Shown in pieces: positions 51,100 to 58,541 of a stretch of DNA of 64,000 nt; position 1 is the first letter of the stretch, and each line of letters begins with the position of its first letter. Under the pieces are notes generated by a model. It saw nothing but the letters and a program-made list of their open reading frames with translations. It did not search any database and had not been told where the DNA came from. This DNA is from an uncultured Planctomycetia bacterium (GTDB lineage: Bacteria > Planctomycetota > Phycisphaerae > Phycisphaerales > SM1A02), in contig CALMPF010000021.1 of the NCBI GenBank assembly GCA_937871505.1, positions 57,134 through 121,133 on the forward strand, given 5' to 3'. The position numbers were made by a program, and so were the translations under genes.

Positions 51100-52299
51100 A
51101 TGCTGAAGCGATCCTCCCGCGTTCGACTTGTCGTCGCCCTGTGTCTCGCACCTGCGGTGCTCGGCTGCGCCGGGCGGCAGTCGTCAGACGGTTCGCCGGA
51201 GGCGCTCGCCGCCCATCGCGCGGCGCTTGCCACGCCCGCGGCGCTTCGCGTGGGCGATCCCGCGCCGCAGCCGGCCTTCCGGGAGTGGATCAAGGGCGAT
51301 CCCGTCGTCGCCTTCGAGCCGGGGCGGGTCTACGTCCTCGACTTCTGGGCGACGTGGTGCGGGCCGTGCATCGCCTCCATGCCGCACGTCTCGGGGCTGG
51401 CGGAGCGGATCGCGTCGGTCCACGGCGATCGCGTCCGCTTCATCGCGGTGGCGATCGTGGACGACGACTCGACCCCGGCGCGGATCCGGCGCACGGCCCG
51501 GCGCTACGACGGTCTCATGCGGTTCGGCGTCGCCATCGACGCGGGGGCCACCAGCGACGGCTACCGCCTCGGCACGCGCGATCTGGCGCTCCCCCGCGCA
51601 TTCGTCATCGACGGCGCCGGACGGCTCGCCTGGTTCGGTCATCCGGTCGATCTCGACGACGTCGTCGAGTCCGTCGCGGCGGGCACGTGGGATATGGCGG
51701 CGGCCGCCGAGCGCTTCCGCATCCGCGAGCAGGCCGCGATCGAGACGCGGCTCCTCGTCGAGGAGTATCTCGCAGGCGATGCCGCGACGCAGCTTGCCGT
51801 GACCGAAGCGGTCTGCGGCCATCCGATCGAACTCGTCGAGGGGATGTCGCCCCCATACTGGGCATGGCCAGCACGGGCGCGGCTCCTCGTGAGCGCCGGG
51901 CGCGGCGAGGAGGCCATCGCGGTCGCCAGGCAGGCGGAGGGGCTGCAAGCGATCGCCGAAGACCCGATGGCGCTGGCAGAGCTGGGCGTCATCATCGCGC
52001 CGGTTTCGATCGACGATGCGCGACGGCTCGCGGAGTCGTCGCTGCTCCGCATGGCCGCCATCGAGACCGCCGAGTCGACCGACCCGTGGGAGCAGTACCT
52101 GCGCGAAGCGGCGATCAGGCAGCACACCGCCGCCCTCGCCTGGTGCGCCGAGGTCCACGAGGCGGCGGGCGACTGCGCAAAGGCCGTGGCGATCATCCGC
52201 ATGGCGCTTCCGCGCGCTCCGGACGATCCGAGGCACTGGCCGAACCGAGCCTGGTTCGCCGAGCGCCTCGCACGCTGCGAAGGAGCGGCGATCGACTGA
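51100..52299 (+). CDS. Thioredoxin-like (TlpA/ResA-type) lipoprotein
   Basis: 399 residues. Signal sequence RLVVALCLAPAVLGC with a clear lipobox (VLGC), then a TlpA-like domain at residues about 50-200. The redox motif WCGPC is at 86-90 (YVLDFWATWCGPC), and the cis-Pro loop is LALPRAFVIDGAGRLAW. So it is a membrane-anchored extracytoplasmic thiol-disulfide protein. The C-terminal 190 residues are helical (ARARLLVSAGRGEEAIAVAR), likely TPR-like, a fusion often seen in planctomycetes. The partner could be cytochrome or secreted Cys-rich proteins; nothing nearby decides it. Between the rloB-like gene and this gene lie 206 bp without a visible feature. Confidence 0.85.
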   Translation: MLKRSSRVRLVVALCLAPAVLGCAGRQSSDGSPEALAAHRAALATPAALRVGDPAPQPAFREWIKGDPVVAFEPGRVYVLDFWATWCGPCIASMPHVSGLAERIASVHGDRVRFIAVAIVDDDSTPARIRRTARRYDGLMRFGVAIDAGATSDGYRLGTRDLALPRAFVIDGAGRLAWFGHPVDLDDVVESVAAGTWDMAAAAERFRIREQAAIETRLLVEEYLAGDAATQLAVTEAVCGHPIELVEGMSPPYWAWPARARLLVSAGRGEEAIAVARQAEGLQAIAEDPMALAELGVIIAPVSIDDARRLAESSLLRMAAIETAESTDPWEQYLREAAIRQHTAALAWCAEVHEAAGDCAKAVAIIRMALPRAPDDPRHWPNRAWFAERLARCEGAAID

Positions 52300-52391
52300 A
52301 GCGGGGCCGATTGAAGCGGGCACCGATGGAAGCGGCGATCGACGAAGCGGCGCGGGGGCGACCCCGCGCCGCCATCCCCGGGCGCCTGCGG

Positions 52392-53186
52392 TCAACCCCG
52401 CCCTTGCTCATCTCCTTCGACCATCGGCCACCCCGTCGCTTCGGCGAGCCGCCGGCGCAGGTCCGCGACGATCGCCTCCGGTCGCTCGCGCTCCGAGTAG
52501 CGGATCACGTCGATCACATCGACGCTGCTCCGGCTGGGGACGATGAGCGACTCGAACGCCCGATCGCGCTTCGGCGTGCCGCGGACGGCGCAGAGCGCCA
52601 CCGGGGCGCCGGTCCGCGTGACGATGAGGCCGACGCCGGGCATGAAGGGCATGAGCCGCTCGGGAGGCCGCGCGAGTCCGCCTTCGGGAAAGACGCCGAG
52701 GACGCCCCCCTCGCGGACGTGGCGGATCGCGTCGCGGACTGCGGCGGTGTCCGAGCGATCGAAGTCGACCGGGATCATCCGCTCCCGGTCCCAGAGCCAG
52801 CGCAGCGCGGGCACCATCATGTCGCGGGCCATCATCCAGCGGATGTGGCCGCGGAACGCCGACTGAATGAGCAGCGGATCGATCCCGGCGCCGTGGTTGG
52901 CGACGACGATGAGCGCTCCCGGATCGACAGAGTCGCGCAGCGCCTCCGCGCCGCGGCAGCGCAGCCGGTGGAACAGGCGGGCATAGACGCGGACGACCGC
53001 GGTCATCGCCCCCGCGACGGCGTCATCGCCGCACTGCCGCCGCAGCCAGGGGAGCGCGAAGAAGCGCCAGCCGAGGCATGCTCCGCACCAGAGCAGCGCG
53101 GCGATCACGATCGCCGTCAGAGTCGGCGCCGAGGTCGGCAGCGCGATGAAGGTCTCCTCGGCGGCGCTCTCCGGACCCGCTGGCAT
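52392..53186 (-). CDS. PlsC-like 1-acylglycerol-3-phosphate acyltransferase
   Basis: 264 residues from the ATG at 53186. One N-terminal hydrophobic helix (LTAIVIAALLWCGACLGWRF) anchors it. The acyltransferase motifs are in order: NHGAGID (HX4D, motif I), a basic RERMIPVDF segment, and VFPEGGLARP (motif III), then GAPVALCAVRG. It probably acylates lysophosphatidic acid or a related glycerolipid at the inner membrane face. A TACGCT hexamer lies 6 nt before the ATG. Longer in-frame sequence upstream of 53186 is antisense to radA and not used. The gene diverges from radA across 90 bp. Confidence 0.82.
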   Translation of the reverse strand: MPAGPESAAEETFIALPTSAPTLTAIVIAALLWCGACLGWRFFALPWLRRQCGDDAVAGAMTAVVRVYARLFHRLRCRGAEALRDSVDPGALIVVANHGAGIDPLLIQSAFRGHIRWMMARDMMVPALRWLWDRERMIPVDFDRSDTAAVRDAIRHVREGGVLGVFPEGGLARPPERLMPFMPGVGLIVTRTGAPVALCAVRGTPKRDRAFESLIVPSRSSVDVIDVIRYSERERPEAIVADLRRRLAEATGWPMVEGDEQGRG

Positions 53187-53192
53187 CGACGC

Positions 53193-53198
53193 AGCGTA
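53193..53198 (-). promoter_or_regulatory. -10 hexamer TACGCT abutting the plsC-like start
   Basis: TACGCT lies 6 nt before the ATG at 53186. It shares the 90-bp divergent region with the radA hexamer. Confidence 0.4.
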
Positions 53199-53263
53199 GC
53201 GAGCGGGCGCGGCGGCGCCGGTGCATGAGCTGGGGAGCGCGAAGGGCCGCGCAGCCCACCAAC

Positions 53264-53269
53264 TACACT
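53264..53269 (+). promoter_or_regulatory. -10 hexamer TACACT abutting the radA start
   Basis: TACACT, then CGGTCTC and the GTG at 53277: a 7-nt gap and no ribosome site. Confidence 0.45.
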
Positions 53270-53276
53270 CGGTCTC

Positions 53277-54962
53277 GTGGCCAAGGCCCGCACCAGCTTC
53301 GTCTGTCGGCAGTGCGGCGGGGCCCAGGCCAAGTGGATGGGCAAGTGCCCCGACTGCGGCGCCTGGGACGCGCTCGAGAAGTTCGTGGAGACGACCGATC
53401 GAAGCGGCTTGCTCATAGACGCTCCGAGCGGGGGCGCTTCGGCCGCGCGCGGAGGGGCGGGCGCCGATGACCTCCTCGGAGGCGTCAGCGAGTGGATCGG
53501 GGGTGCGATGGCGGCCGGAGGTCCAGCAAGCGACGCGACCGGGGGCTCCGCAGGCGGTGTTGGCCACGGCGAACGATCCGGCAGCGGCTCCGCCGGAGAA
53601 GTCAGCGTCGAAGCGGATGCCGCCGGGGCGATCGGGGCGTCGACGAGGTCGACCTTTCCCGGTCGCAGCGCCGCTCGGCCGACGGGGCTCTCGGAGATCC
53701 CGCTCGACGACGTCCCCCGCGTTTCCTCAGGGGTCGCCGAGCTCGATCGGGTTCTCGGTGGCGGCATCGTGCCCGGCAGCGTGATCCTGTTGGGAGGCGA
53801 TCCGGGGATCGGCAAGAGCACGCTCCTGCTCCAGTCTCTCGGCCTGATGGCGTCCGGCGGGCCTCAACACCCCTCGGCGGGGACCGCGCCCATCCTTTAT
53901 GTAAGCAGCGAGGAGTCGCCGAGGCAGATCCGGCTCCGGGCCGAGCGGCTGGGGCTCGACGGGTCCAGCCTCTTCGTGCTCGGGGAGACCAACCTGGCCC
54001 GGATCGTCGAGCAGGCCAGGAGGCTTCGGCCGCTCGTCTGCGCCATCGACTCGATTCAGATGGTCCATCGGAGCGACCTCCCGGCGGCTCCCGGGTCGAT
54101 CACGCAGCTTCGCCGCTGCTGCACCGATCTCGTCCATCTGGCCAAGCGCTCGGGGATGGCGATCTTCGTCGTCGGCCATGTCACCAAGGACGGCCAGCTC
54201 GCGGGACCCAAGCTCCTCGAGCACCTCGTCGACGTGGTGCTGAGCTTCGAGGGGGACCGGCACCACGCGTACCGCCTCGTCCGGGCCGTGAAGAACCGCT
54301 TTGGCGACACGCAGGAGCTCGGGCTCTTCGAGATGACCGGCGACGGACTCCGCGAGGTCGCCGAAGGTGCGCTTCCCGCCGACCCGCTGGTGCCCCCGGC
54401 GCCGGGGACGGCGATCTGCCCCACGATCGTCGGGAGCCGCTGCCTCCTGGCGGAGGTGCAGGCGCTGACCGCCACCGGAATACTCGGCGCAGCTCGGCGA
54501 AAGGCATCCGGCATCGACGCCAGTCGTCTGGCGATGCTGATTGCCGTCCTCGAGAAGCATGGCGGGCTGCGGCTTGCCGATCAGGACATTTACGCGGCGG
54601 CGGCAGGCGGTCTCCGCGTCGTGGAGCCCGCGGCTGATCTCGCCGTCGCGCTCGCGATCGCCGGGACGCACTACGGCCGGACGCTTGAGCCCGGGACGGT
54701 GGTCTTCGGGGAAGTCGCCCTGACCGGCGCGGTGCGGCCGGTGCCCGGGACCGCCAAGCGCGTCCGCGAGGCGTTGCGGCGCGGCTTCCGCCGGGTGATT
54801 CTCGCTCGCGAGTCGGAGACCTTCGAGGGCTTCGGCAACTCGACCCGTCCGGTGGCGAGCCTCGCGGATGCGATCGGGATGCTCGAAGCCGCGCCGCGAG
54901 CCCCGAGCGCACGCGCGGCGCCCGAGCGGACGGGATCGTCCGCGCGCCCTCCCCGGGCTTGA
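53277..54962 (+). CDS. radA: DNA repair/recombination helicase RadA (Sms)
   Basis: 561 residues, GTG start. An N-terminal four-Cys zinc finger (CRQCGGAQAKWMGKCPDCG) is followed by a Gly/Ala/Ser-rich insertion of about 75 residues that standard RadA lacks. The RecA-like core follows, with Walker A GGDPGIGKST (173-182), the RadA-specific KNRFG motif at 339-343 (RAVKNRFGDTQELGLFEM), and the VSSEES segment. The C-terminal Lon-protease-like domain includes LAVALAIAGTHYGRTLEPGT and FGEVALTGAVRPV. RadA drives branch migration in recombination and transformation; comM is also in this window. The last 30 residues are a Pro/Ala/Arg tail. Confidence 0.95.
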   Translation: MAKARTSFVCRQCGGAQAKWMGKCPDCGAWDALEKFVETTDRSGLLIDAPSGGASAARGGAGADDLLGGVSEWIGGAMAAGGPASDATGGSAGGVGHGERSGSGSAGEVSVEADAAGAIGASTRSTFPGRSAARPTGLSEIPLDDVPRVSSGVAELDRVLGGGIVPGSVILLGGDPGIGKSTLLLQSLGLMASGGPQHPSAGTAPILYVSSEESPRQIRLRAERLGLDGSSLFVLGETNLARIVEQARRLRPLVCAIDSIQMVHRSDLPAAPGSITQLRRCCTDLVHLAKRSGMAIFVVGHVTKDGQLAGPKLLEHLVDVVLSFEGDRHHAYRLVRAVKNRFGDTQELGLFEMTGDGLREVAEGALPADPLVPPAPGTAICPTIVGSRCLLAEVQALTATGILGAARRKASGIDASRLAMLIAVLEKHGGLRLADQDIYAAAAGGLRVVEPAADLAVALAIAGTHYGRTLEPGTVVFGEVALTGAVRPVPGTAKRVREALRRGFRRVILARESETFEGFGNSTRPVASLADAIGMLEAAPRAPSARAAPERTGSSARPPRA

Positions 54963-55395
54963 GTGGGCTTTGCGCAGGCATGACTGGGGCATGACACCGG
55001 AGGTGCCCAGGGGGACGGTCCCGAGGGGGTTTCCGAGGCGGGAGGGCGGCTTCGGGGGGCGCCTTCGGGAGCGACTCGAGACCGGCGAGACCGCCGCTCG
55101 GACCCCCCCGAAGGCCGGCCCGGAGATTCTCTTAAGGTGTTCAGTGACAGGGCATTAGAGGAATCTCGGCCACCCTGAAGCCCCCGGAGGCCGCCTCCAC
55201 GAGCCCGGGCGACTTGCGTTTTCCGCGGCGTTCGGTATCGTTCGTGATTTCATCCGTCGGCTGAGGATTGGCCGATACTGAGTTTTCACGTCCTGCACGC
55301 GCCGTCGTGGCGCGGGCGTCGAAGGACGGGTGGATGAGTAGAGGGCGGGCCCCCCGAGAGTCATGGGGCCGTCCGATCAGACAGGAGATTCAAGC
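54963..55395. other. Intergenic region with porin promoter
   Basis: 433 bp. It holds TTGCGT (55214-55219), a 16-bp spacer and TATCGT (55236-55241), a plausible promoter that gives a leader of about 150 nt for the porin gene; AGGAGATT lies before its ATG. No gene or clear radA terminator is visible in 54963-55200. Confidence 0.45.
55214..55241 (+). promoter_or_regulatory. Sigma-70-like promoter of the first porin gene
   Basis: TTGCGT and TATCGT with a 16-bp spacer. The leader runs about 150 nt to the ATG at 55396 and contains an ACGCGCCGTCGTGGCGCG dyad. Confidence 0.45.
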
Positions 55396-56832
55396 ATGAG
55401 TCTGACCCATCGAGTTGGGCTCCTCGCGGGCGCCGCGACCCTCGCGCTCACCGGCGTGGGCCTTGCGGAGAGTCGCGATGCTGGAAGCGAGGCGCTCGCA
55501 GAGATCGCCAAGCTTCGCACGGAGCTTGCCGAGCTGAAGTCCAAGCAGGGCGACAGCTGGCTGACGGAGCAGCGGGCCTCGGAGATCCGGGCCCTCGTTC
55601 AGGATGTCTTGGCGGATGCGGATACCCGCGCGAGCCTTCAGTCGAGCGGCATGACCGCCGGCTACGACCGCGGCTTCTTCCTCGCGAGCCCGGACGGCAA
55701 CTTCCGGCTCCGTGTCGAGGGACAGATCCAGTTCCGCTACATCCTCAACTACCGCGACCTCTCGAGCGACGGGATCAACGATCGCTGGACGAGCGGGTTT
55801 GAGAACAGCCGCACCAAGCTGACGTTCTCGGGCAACATCGTCGATCCGAGCTGGACGTACCGCGTCCAGGGCAACTTCAGCCGCGCCTCCACGGACTTCA
55901 GCGGCACGGGCGAGGTTCCTGATGGCATGGGCGGTACCGAGACCGTGACGTTCAACGGCTCGAACAACAACGGCGGATCGTTCACGCTCGAGGACGCGTG
56001 GCTCCAGAAGGACTTCGACAACGGCATGTACGTCCGCTTCGGACAGTACAAGCCCCCGTTCCTTCGCGAGGAGCTCGTCAACAGCAAGCGGCAGCTCCTC
56101 GTTGACCGCTCGCTCGTGAACCAGCGGTACAACCAGGGCTACTCGCAGGGCGTCTCGCTCGGCTTCGAGAGCGACATGTTCCGCGGCGAGGCGATGTTCA
56201 GCGACGGCATCGGCGACAACAACGCGTGGGGTCCCTCCTACGCGAACAGCGGCTGGAACACCCGCTCGACCGAGTGGGCCGTCACCGCCCGCGCCGAGTT
56301 CCTCGTCGCCGGCAACTGGCGGCAGTTCGACGAGTTCACCAGCTTCAACGGCGAGTCGTTCGGCCTGCTCATCGGCGGTGCCATGAACTGGCAGCGTCCG
56401 GAGTTCGGCACGGCCGACAACGATGAGGGCCAGGCTCTCAGCGCCACGGTCGATGCGTCGGCCAAGTTCGGCGGCGCGAACCTCTACGGTGCCTTCGTCT
56501 GGTTCAACCCGGACATCGGCGACGACTTCAACAACGACCGCAACGAGCTTGCGATCGTGGTTCAGGGCGGCTTCTTCATCGTGCCCGACACCTTCGAGAT
56601 CTTCGCCCGCTACGAGTGGGCCGATCCCGACACGGACGAGAAGGACCTCAACGTCCTGACCGTCGGCGCCAACTGGTACCTCACCAAGAGCCAGTCCGCC
56701 AAGTTCACCGTCGACGTCGGCTTCTCGCTGGAGGACTTCGACAGCTTCTACGCGTCGCCCTCCGTCGGCTGGCTCCAGGGCTTCAACGAGACCCAGATCG
56801 TCGCCCGGGCCCAGTTCCAGCTTCTCTTCTGA
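55396..56832 (+). CDS. Outer-membrane porin (phosphate-selective porin O/P-like), copy 1
   Basis: 478 residues from the ATG at 55396, with an AGGAG ribosome site. Signal peptide (VGLLAGAATLALTGVGLA), a short coiled coil (EIAKLRTELAELKSKQGDSW), the EIRALVQDVLADADTRASLQ segment, then a beta-barrel of about 16 strands ending in QIVARAQFQLLF with the C-terminal Phe needed for outer-membrane assembly. FLASPDGNFRLRVEGQIQFR is the typical first strand region, and MYVRFGQYKPPFLREELVNS matches OprO/OprP-like porins. It probably forms a small-solute channel, perhaps anion-selective. It is followed by a strong terminator and then a paralogue with the same N-terminal plan. Confidence 0.82.
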   Translation: MSLTHRVGLLAGAATLALTGVGLAESRDAGSEALAEIAKLRTELAELKSKQGDSWLTEQRASEIRALVQDVLADADTRASLQSSGMTAGYDRGFFLASPDGNFRLRVEGQIQFRYILNYRDLSSDGINDRWTSGFENSRTKLTFSGNIVDPSWTYRVQGNFSRASTDFSGTGEVPDGMGGTETVTFNGSNNNGGSFTLEDAWLQKDFDNGMYVRFGQYKPPFLREELVNSKRQLLVDRSLVNQRYNQGYSQGVSLGFESDMFRGEAMFSDGIGDNNAWGPSYANSGWNTRSTEWAVTARAEFLVAGNWRQFDEFTSFNGESFGLLIGGAMNWQRPEFGTADNDEGQALSATVDASAKFGGANLYGAFVWFNPDIGDDFNNDRNELAIVVQGGFFIVPDTFEIFARYEWADPDTDEKDLNVLTVGANWYLTKSQSAKFTVDVGFSLEDFDSFYASPSVGWLQGFNETQIVARAQFQLLF

Positions 56833-56936
56833 TCGGCAGCTCGACGGCGGGCTTCCGCCTGAAGCGCACCGATCCAGGATGACCTGAGTCATCCACCCGA
56901 CGACACGACCGCACGACGCGGGCGTATCGAGGACTC

Positions 56937-56974
56937 AACCGACCGGCCCGAAAGGGCCGGTCGGTTTCTTCTTT
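56937..56974 (+). terminator. Strong intrinsic terminator of porin copy 1
   Basis: AACCGACCGGCCC pairs with GGGCCGGTCGGTT around GAAA, followed by TCTTCTTT. It ends 5 bp before the -10 hexamer of porin copy 2. Confidence 0.9.
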
Positions 56975-56978
56975 CCGT

Positions 56979-56984
56979 TATGAT
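56979..56984 (+). promoter_or_regulatory. -10 hexamer TATGAT abutting the second porin start
   Basis: TATGAT, then CCCCGGC and the ATG at 56992: a 7-nt gap. An alternative ATG at 56980 lies inside this hexamer, which favours 56992 as the start. Confidence 0.45.
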
Positions 56985-56991
56985 CCCCGGC

Positions 56992-58446
56992 ATGTCTCGC
57001 ATCCTGCTCACCGTCATCGCAGTGACGGCGCTGGCGACCCGGATCGTCGCCGCCCAGGACTCCTCTGACGCCGCGCTCGAACGTCGCCTGCTTGAGATGG
57101 CCGAACGACTCGAGGCGCTCGAGAGCGACAACCGCGCGCTGCGCGACAAGGTCGTCGATCTTCAGGCCAAGACGGGGGAGAACTGGCTCGACGAGACCCG
57201 GGCGGCCGAGATCCGATCGCTGGTGCAGGACGTGCTCGCCGACGCCGACGGCCGCGCGAGCCTTCAGTCCTCGGGAATGACCGCCGGGTGGGACAACGGG
57301 TTCTTCCTGAGCAGTCCCGACGGGCGATTTCGACTCGAGATCGACGGACTCCTGCAGTTCCGCTGGGTGATGAACGTCCGGGAGAAGCAGGCCCCGAACG
57401 ATCCGACGGACAAGTTCCGCTACGGCTTCGAGAACACGCGCACGCGGCTGACCTTCCGAGGGCACGTCTTCGGCCCCAGCCTGACCTACATGATCCGCGG
57501 AAACTTCAGCCGCGGCGGCGGCGGCGTCGGCGACACGAACCCGCGGCTGGGCGAGCCGCGCGGCGGCAACTTCCAGCTTCTCGATGCGTGGTTCCGCGCC
57601 GAACTCATCGAAGGGTGGTACCTCCGCGCGGGGCAGTTCAAGCTGCCCTTCAATCGCGAGAAGCTCGTCTCGCCGGCGTACCAGCTCATGGTCGACCGCT
57701 CGCTCGTCAACGAGAGCCTCAACATCGGCTACAGCCAGGGAATCGAGCTCGAGTACCGCGGCGACTGGCTCGGCTGGCGGCTGGCCTACTCCGACGGCGG
57801 TGCGGACAACCTCGGCGGCGGGGTCGCGCAGATCGTCGGAACCACGCCGGCCAACACGCCCTGGAACACCCCGGACCTCGCCGAGTACGCGTTCACGAGC
57901 CGCCTGGAGTTCCTCATCTCCGGAGAGTGGCGACAGTTCCAGCAGATGACGAGTCCGCCGGGCGATCCCTTCGGCCTCATGGTCGGCGTCGCGGGCCACT
58001 ACCAGCGCGACGAGTACGGGACGACGATCGCCAGTTCGGACTGGCTGATCGGGACCGCCGACATCTCCGCGATGTTCGGCGGGCTCAGCGTCTTCGGCTC
58101 CTTCACCTACTCGTACTCGGACGGGAACTTCGGCATCTTCGACATCTTCGGCGCCGTGGCCCAGGTCGGGTTCTACGTCACCCCGAAGCTCGAGCTCACC
58201 GCGCGATACGAGTACGGCACCATCGACTCGAAGCGCAACGTCGTGACGCCGACGGACCTGTCCGTCATGACGGTCGGCTTCAACTGGTACATCGACGGGC
58301 AGGACCTCAAGCTCAGCTTCGACTTCGGGTTCGGATTCGAGGACGTCTCCGGACTCTGGGGCGTCGAGAGCCTTGGCTGGCGCCCCGACGGAATCGACAC
58401 CCGTCCGCAGTTCGTGATCCGCACGCAGTTCCAGCTTCTCTTCTGA
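56992..58446 (+). CDS. Outer-membrane porin (phosphate-selective porin O/P-like), copy 2
   Basis: 484 residues from the ATG at 56992. Signal peptide (RILLTVIAVTALATRIVAA), a coiled coil (ALERRLLEMAERLEALESDN), the shared ENWLDETRAAEIRSLVQDVL and ASLQSSGMTAG segments, then a beta-barrel that ends QFVIRTQFQLLF. The N-terminal 110 residues closely match copy 1; the barrel diverges (WYLRAGQFKLPFNREKLVSP against its counterpart), so the two likely differ in pore selectivity. The gene starts right after the terminator of copy 1 and has its own start-abutting promoter, so the two are regulated separately despite being tandem. Confidence 0.82.
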   Translation: MSRILLTVIAVTALATRIVAAQDSSDAALERRLLEMAERLEALESDNRALRDKVVDLQAKTGENWLDETRAAEIRSLVQDVLADADGRASLQSSGMTAGWDNGFFLSSPDGRFRLEIDGLLQFRWVMNVREKQAPNDPTDKFRYGFENTRTRLTFRGHVFGPSLTYMIRGNFSRGGGGVGDTNPRLGEPRGGNFQLLDAWFRAELIEGWYLRAGQFKLPFNREKLVSPAYQLMVDRSLVNESLNIGYSQGIELEYRGDWLGWRLAYSDGGADNLGGGVAQIVGTTPANTPWNTPDLAEYAFTSRLEFLISGEWRQFQQMTSPPGDPFGLMVGVAGHYQRDEYGTTIASSDWLIGTADISAMFGGLSVFGSFTYSYSDGNFGIFDIFGAVAQVGFYVTPKLELTARYEYGTIDSKRNVVTPTDLSVMTVGFNWYIDGQDLKLSFDFGFGFEDVSGLWGVESLGWRPDGIDTRPQFVIRTQFQLLF

Positions 58447-58526
58447 ATCGGGCTTCGGGTCGGGCTTCCGATCTGGCCTTCAGAAGAGGGCCTCCGGTCC
58501 GTTTCTGGCAGCGCCGCGTCGTCGTC

Positions 58527-58532
58527 TACGAT
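58527..58532 (+). promoter_or_regulatory. -10 hexamer TACGAT abutting the purL start
   Basis: TACGAT, then CCGCGCTTG and the ATG at 58542: a 9-nt gap. Confidence 0.45.
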
Positions 58533-58541
58533 CCGCGCTTG

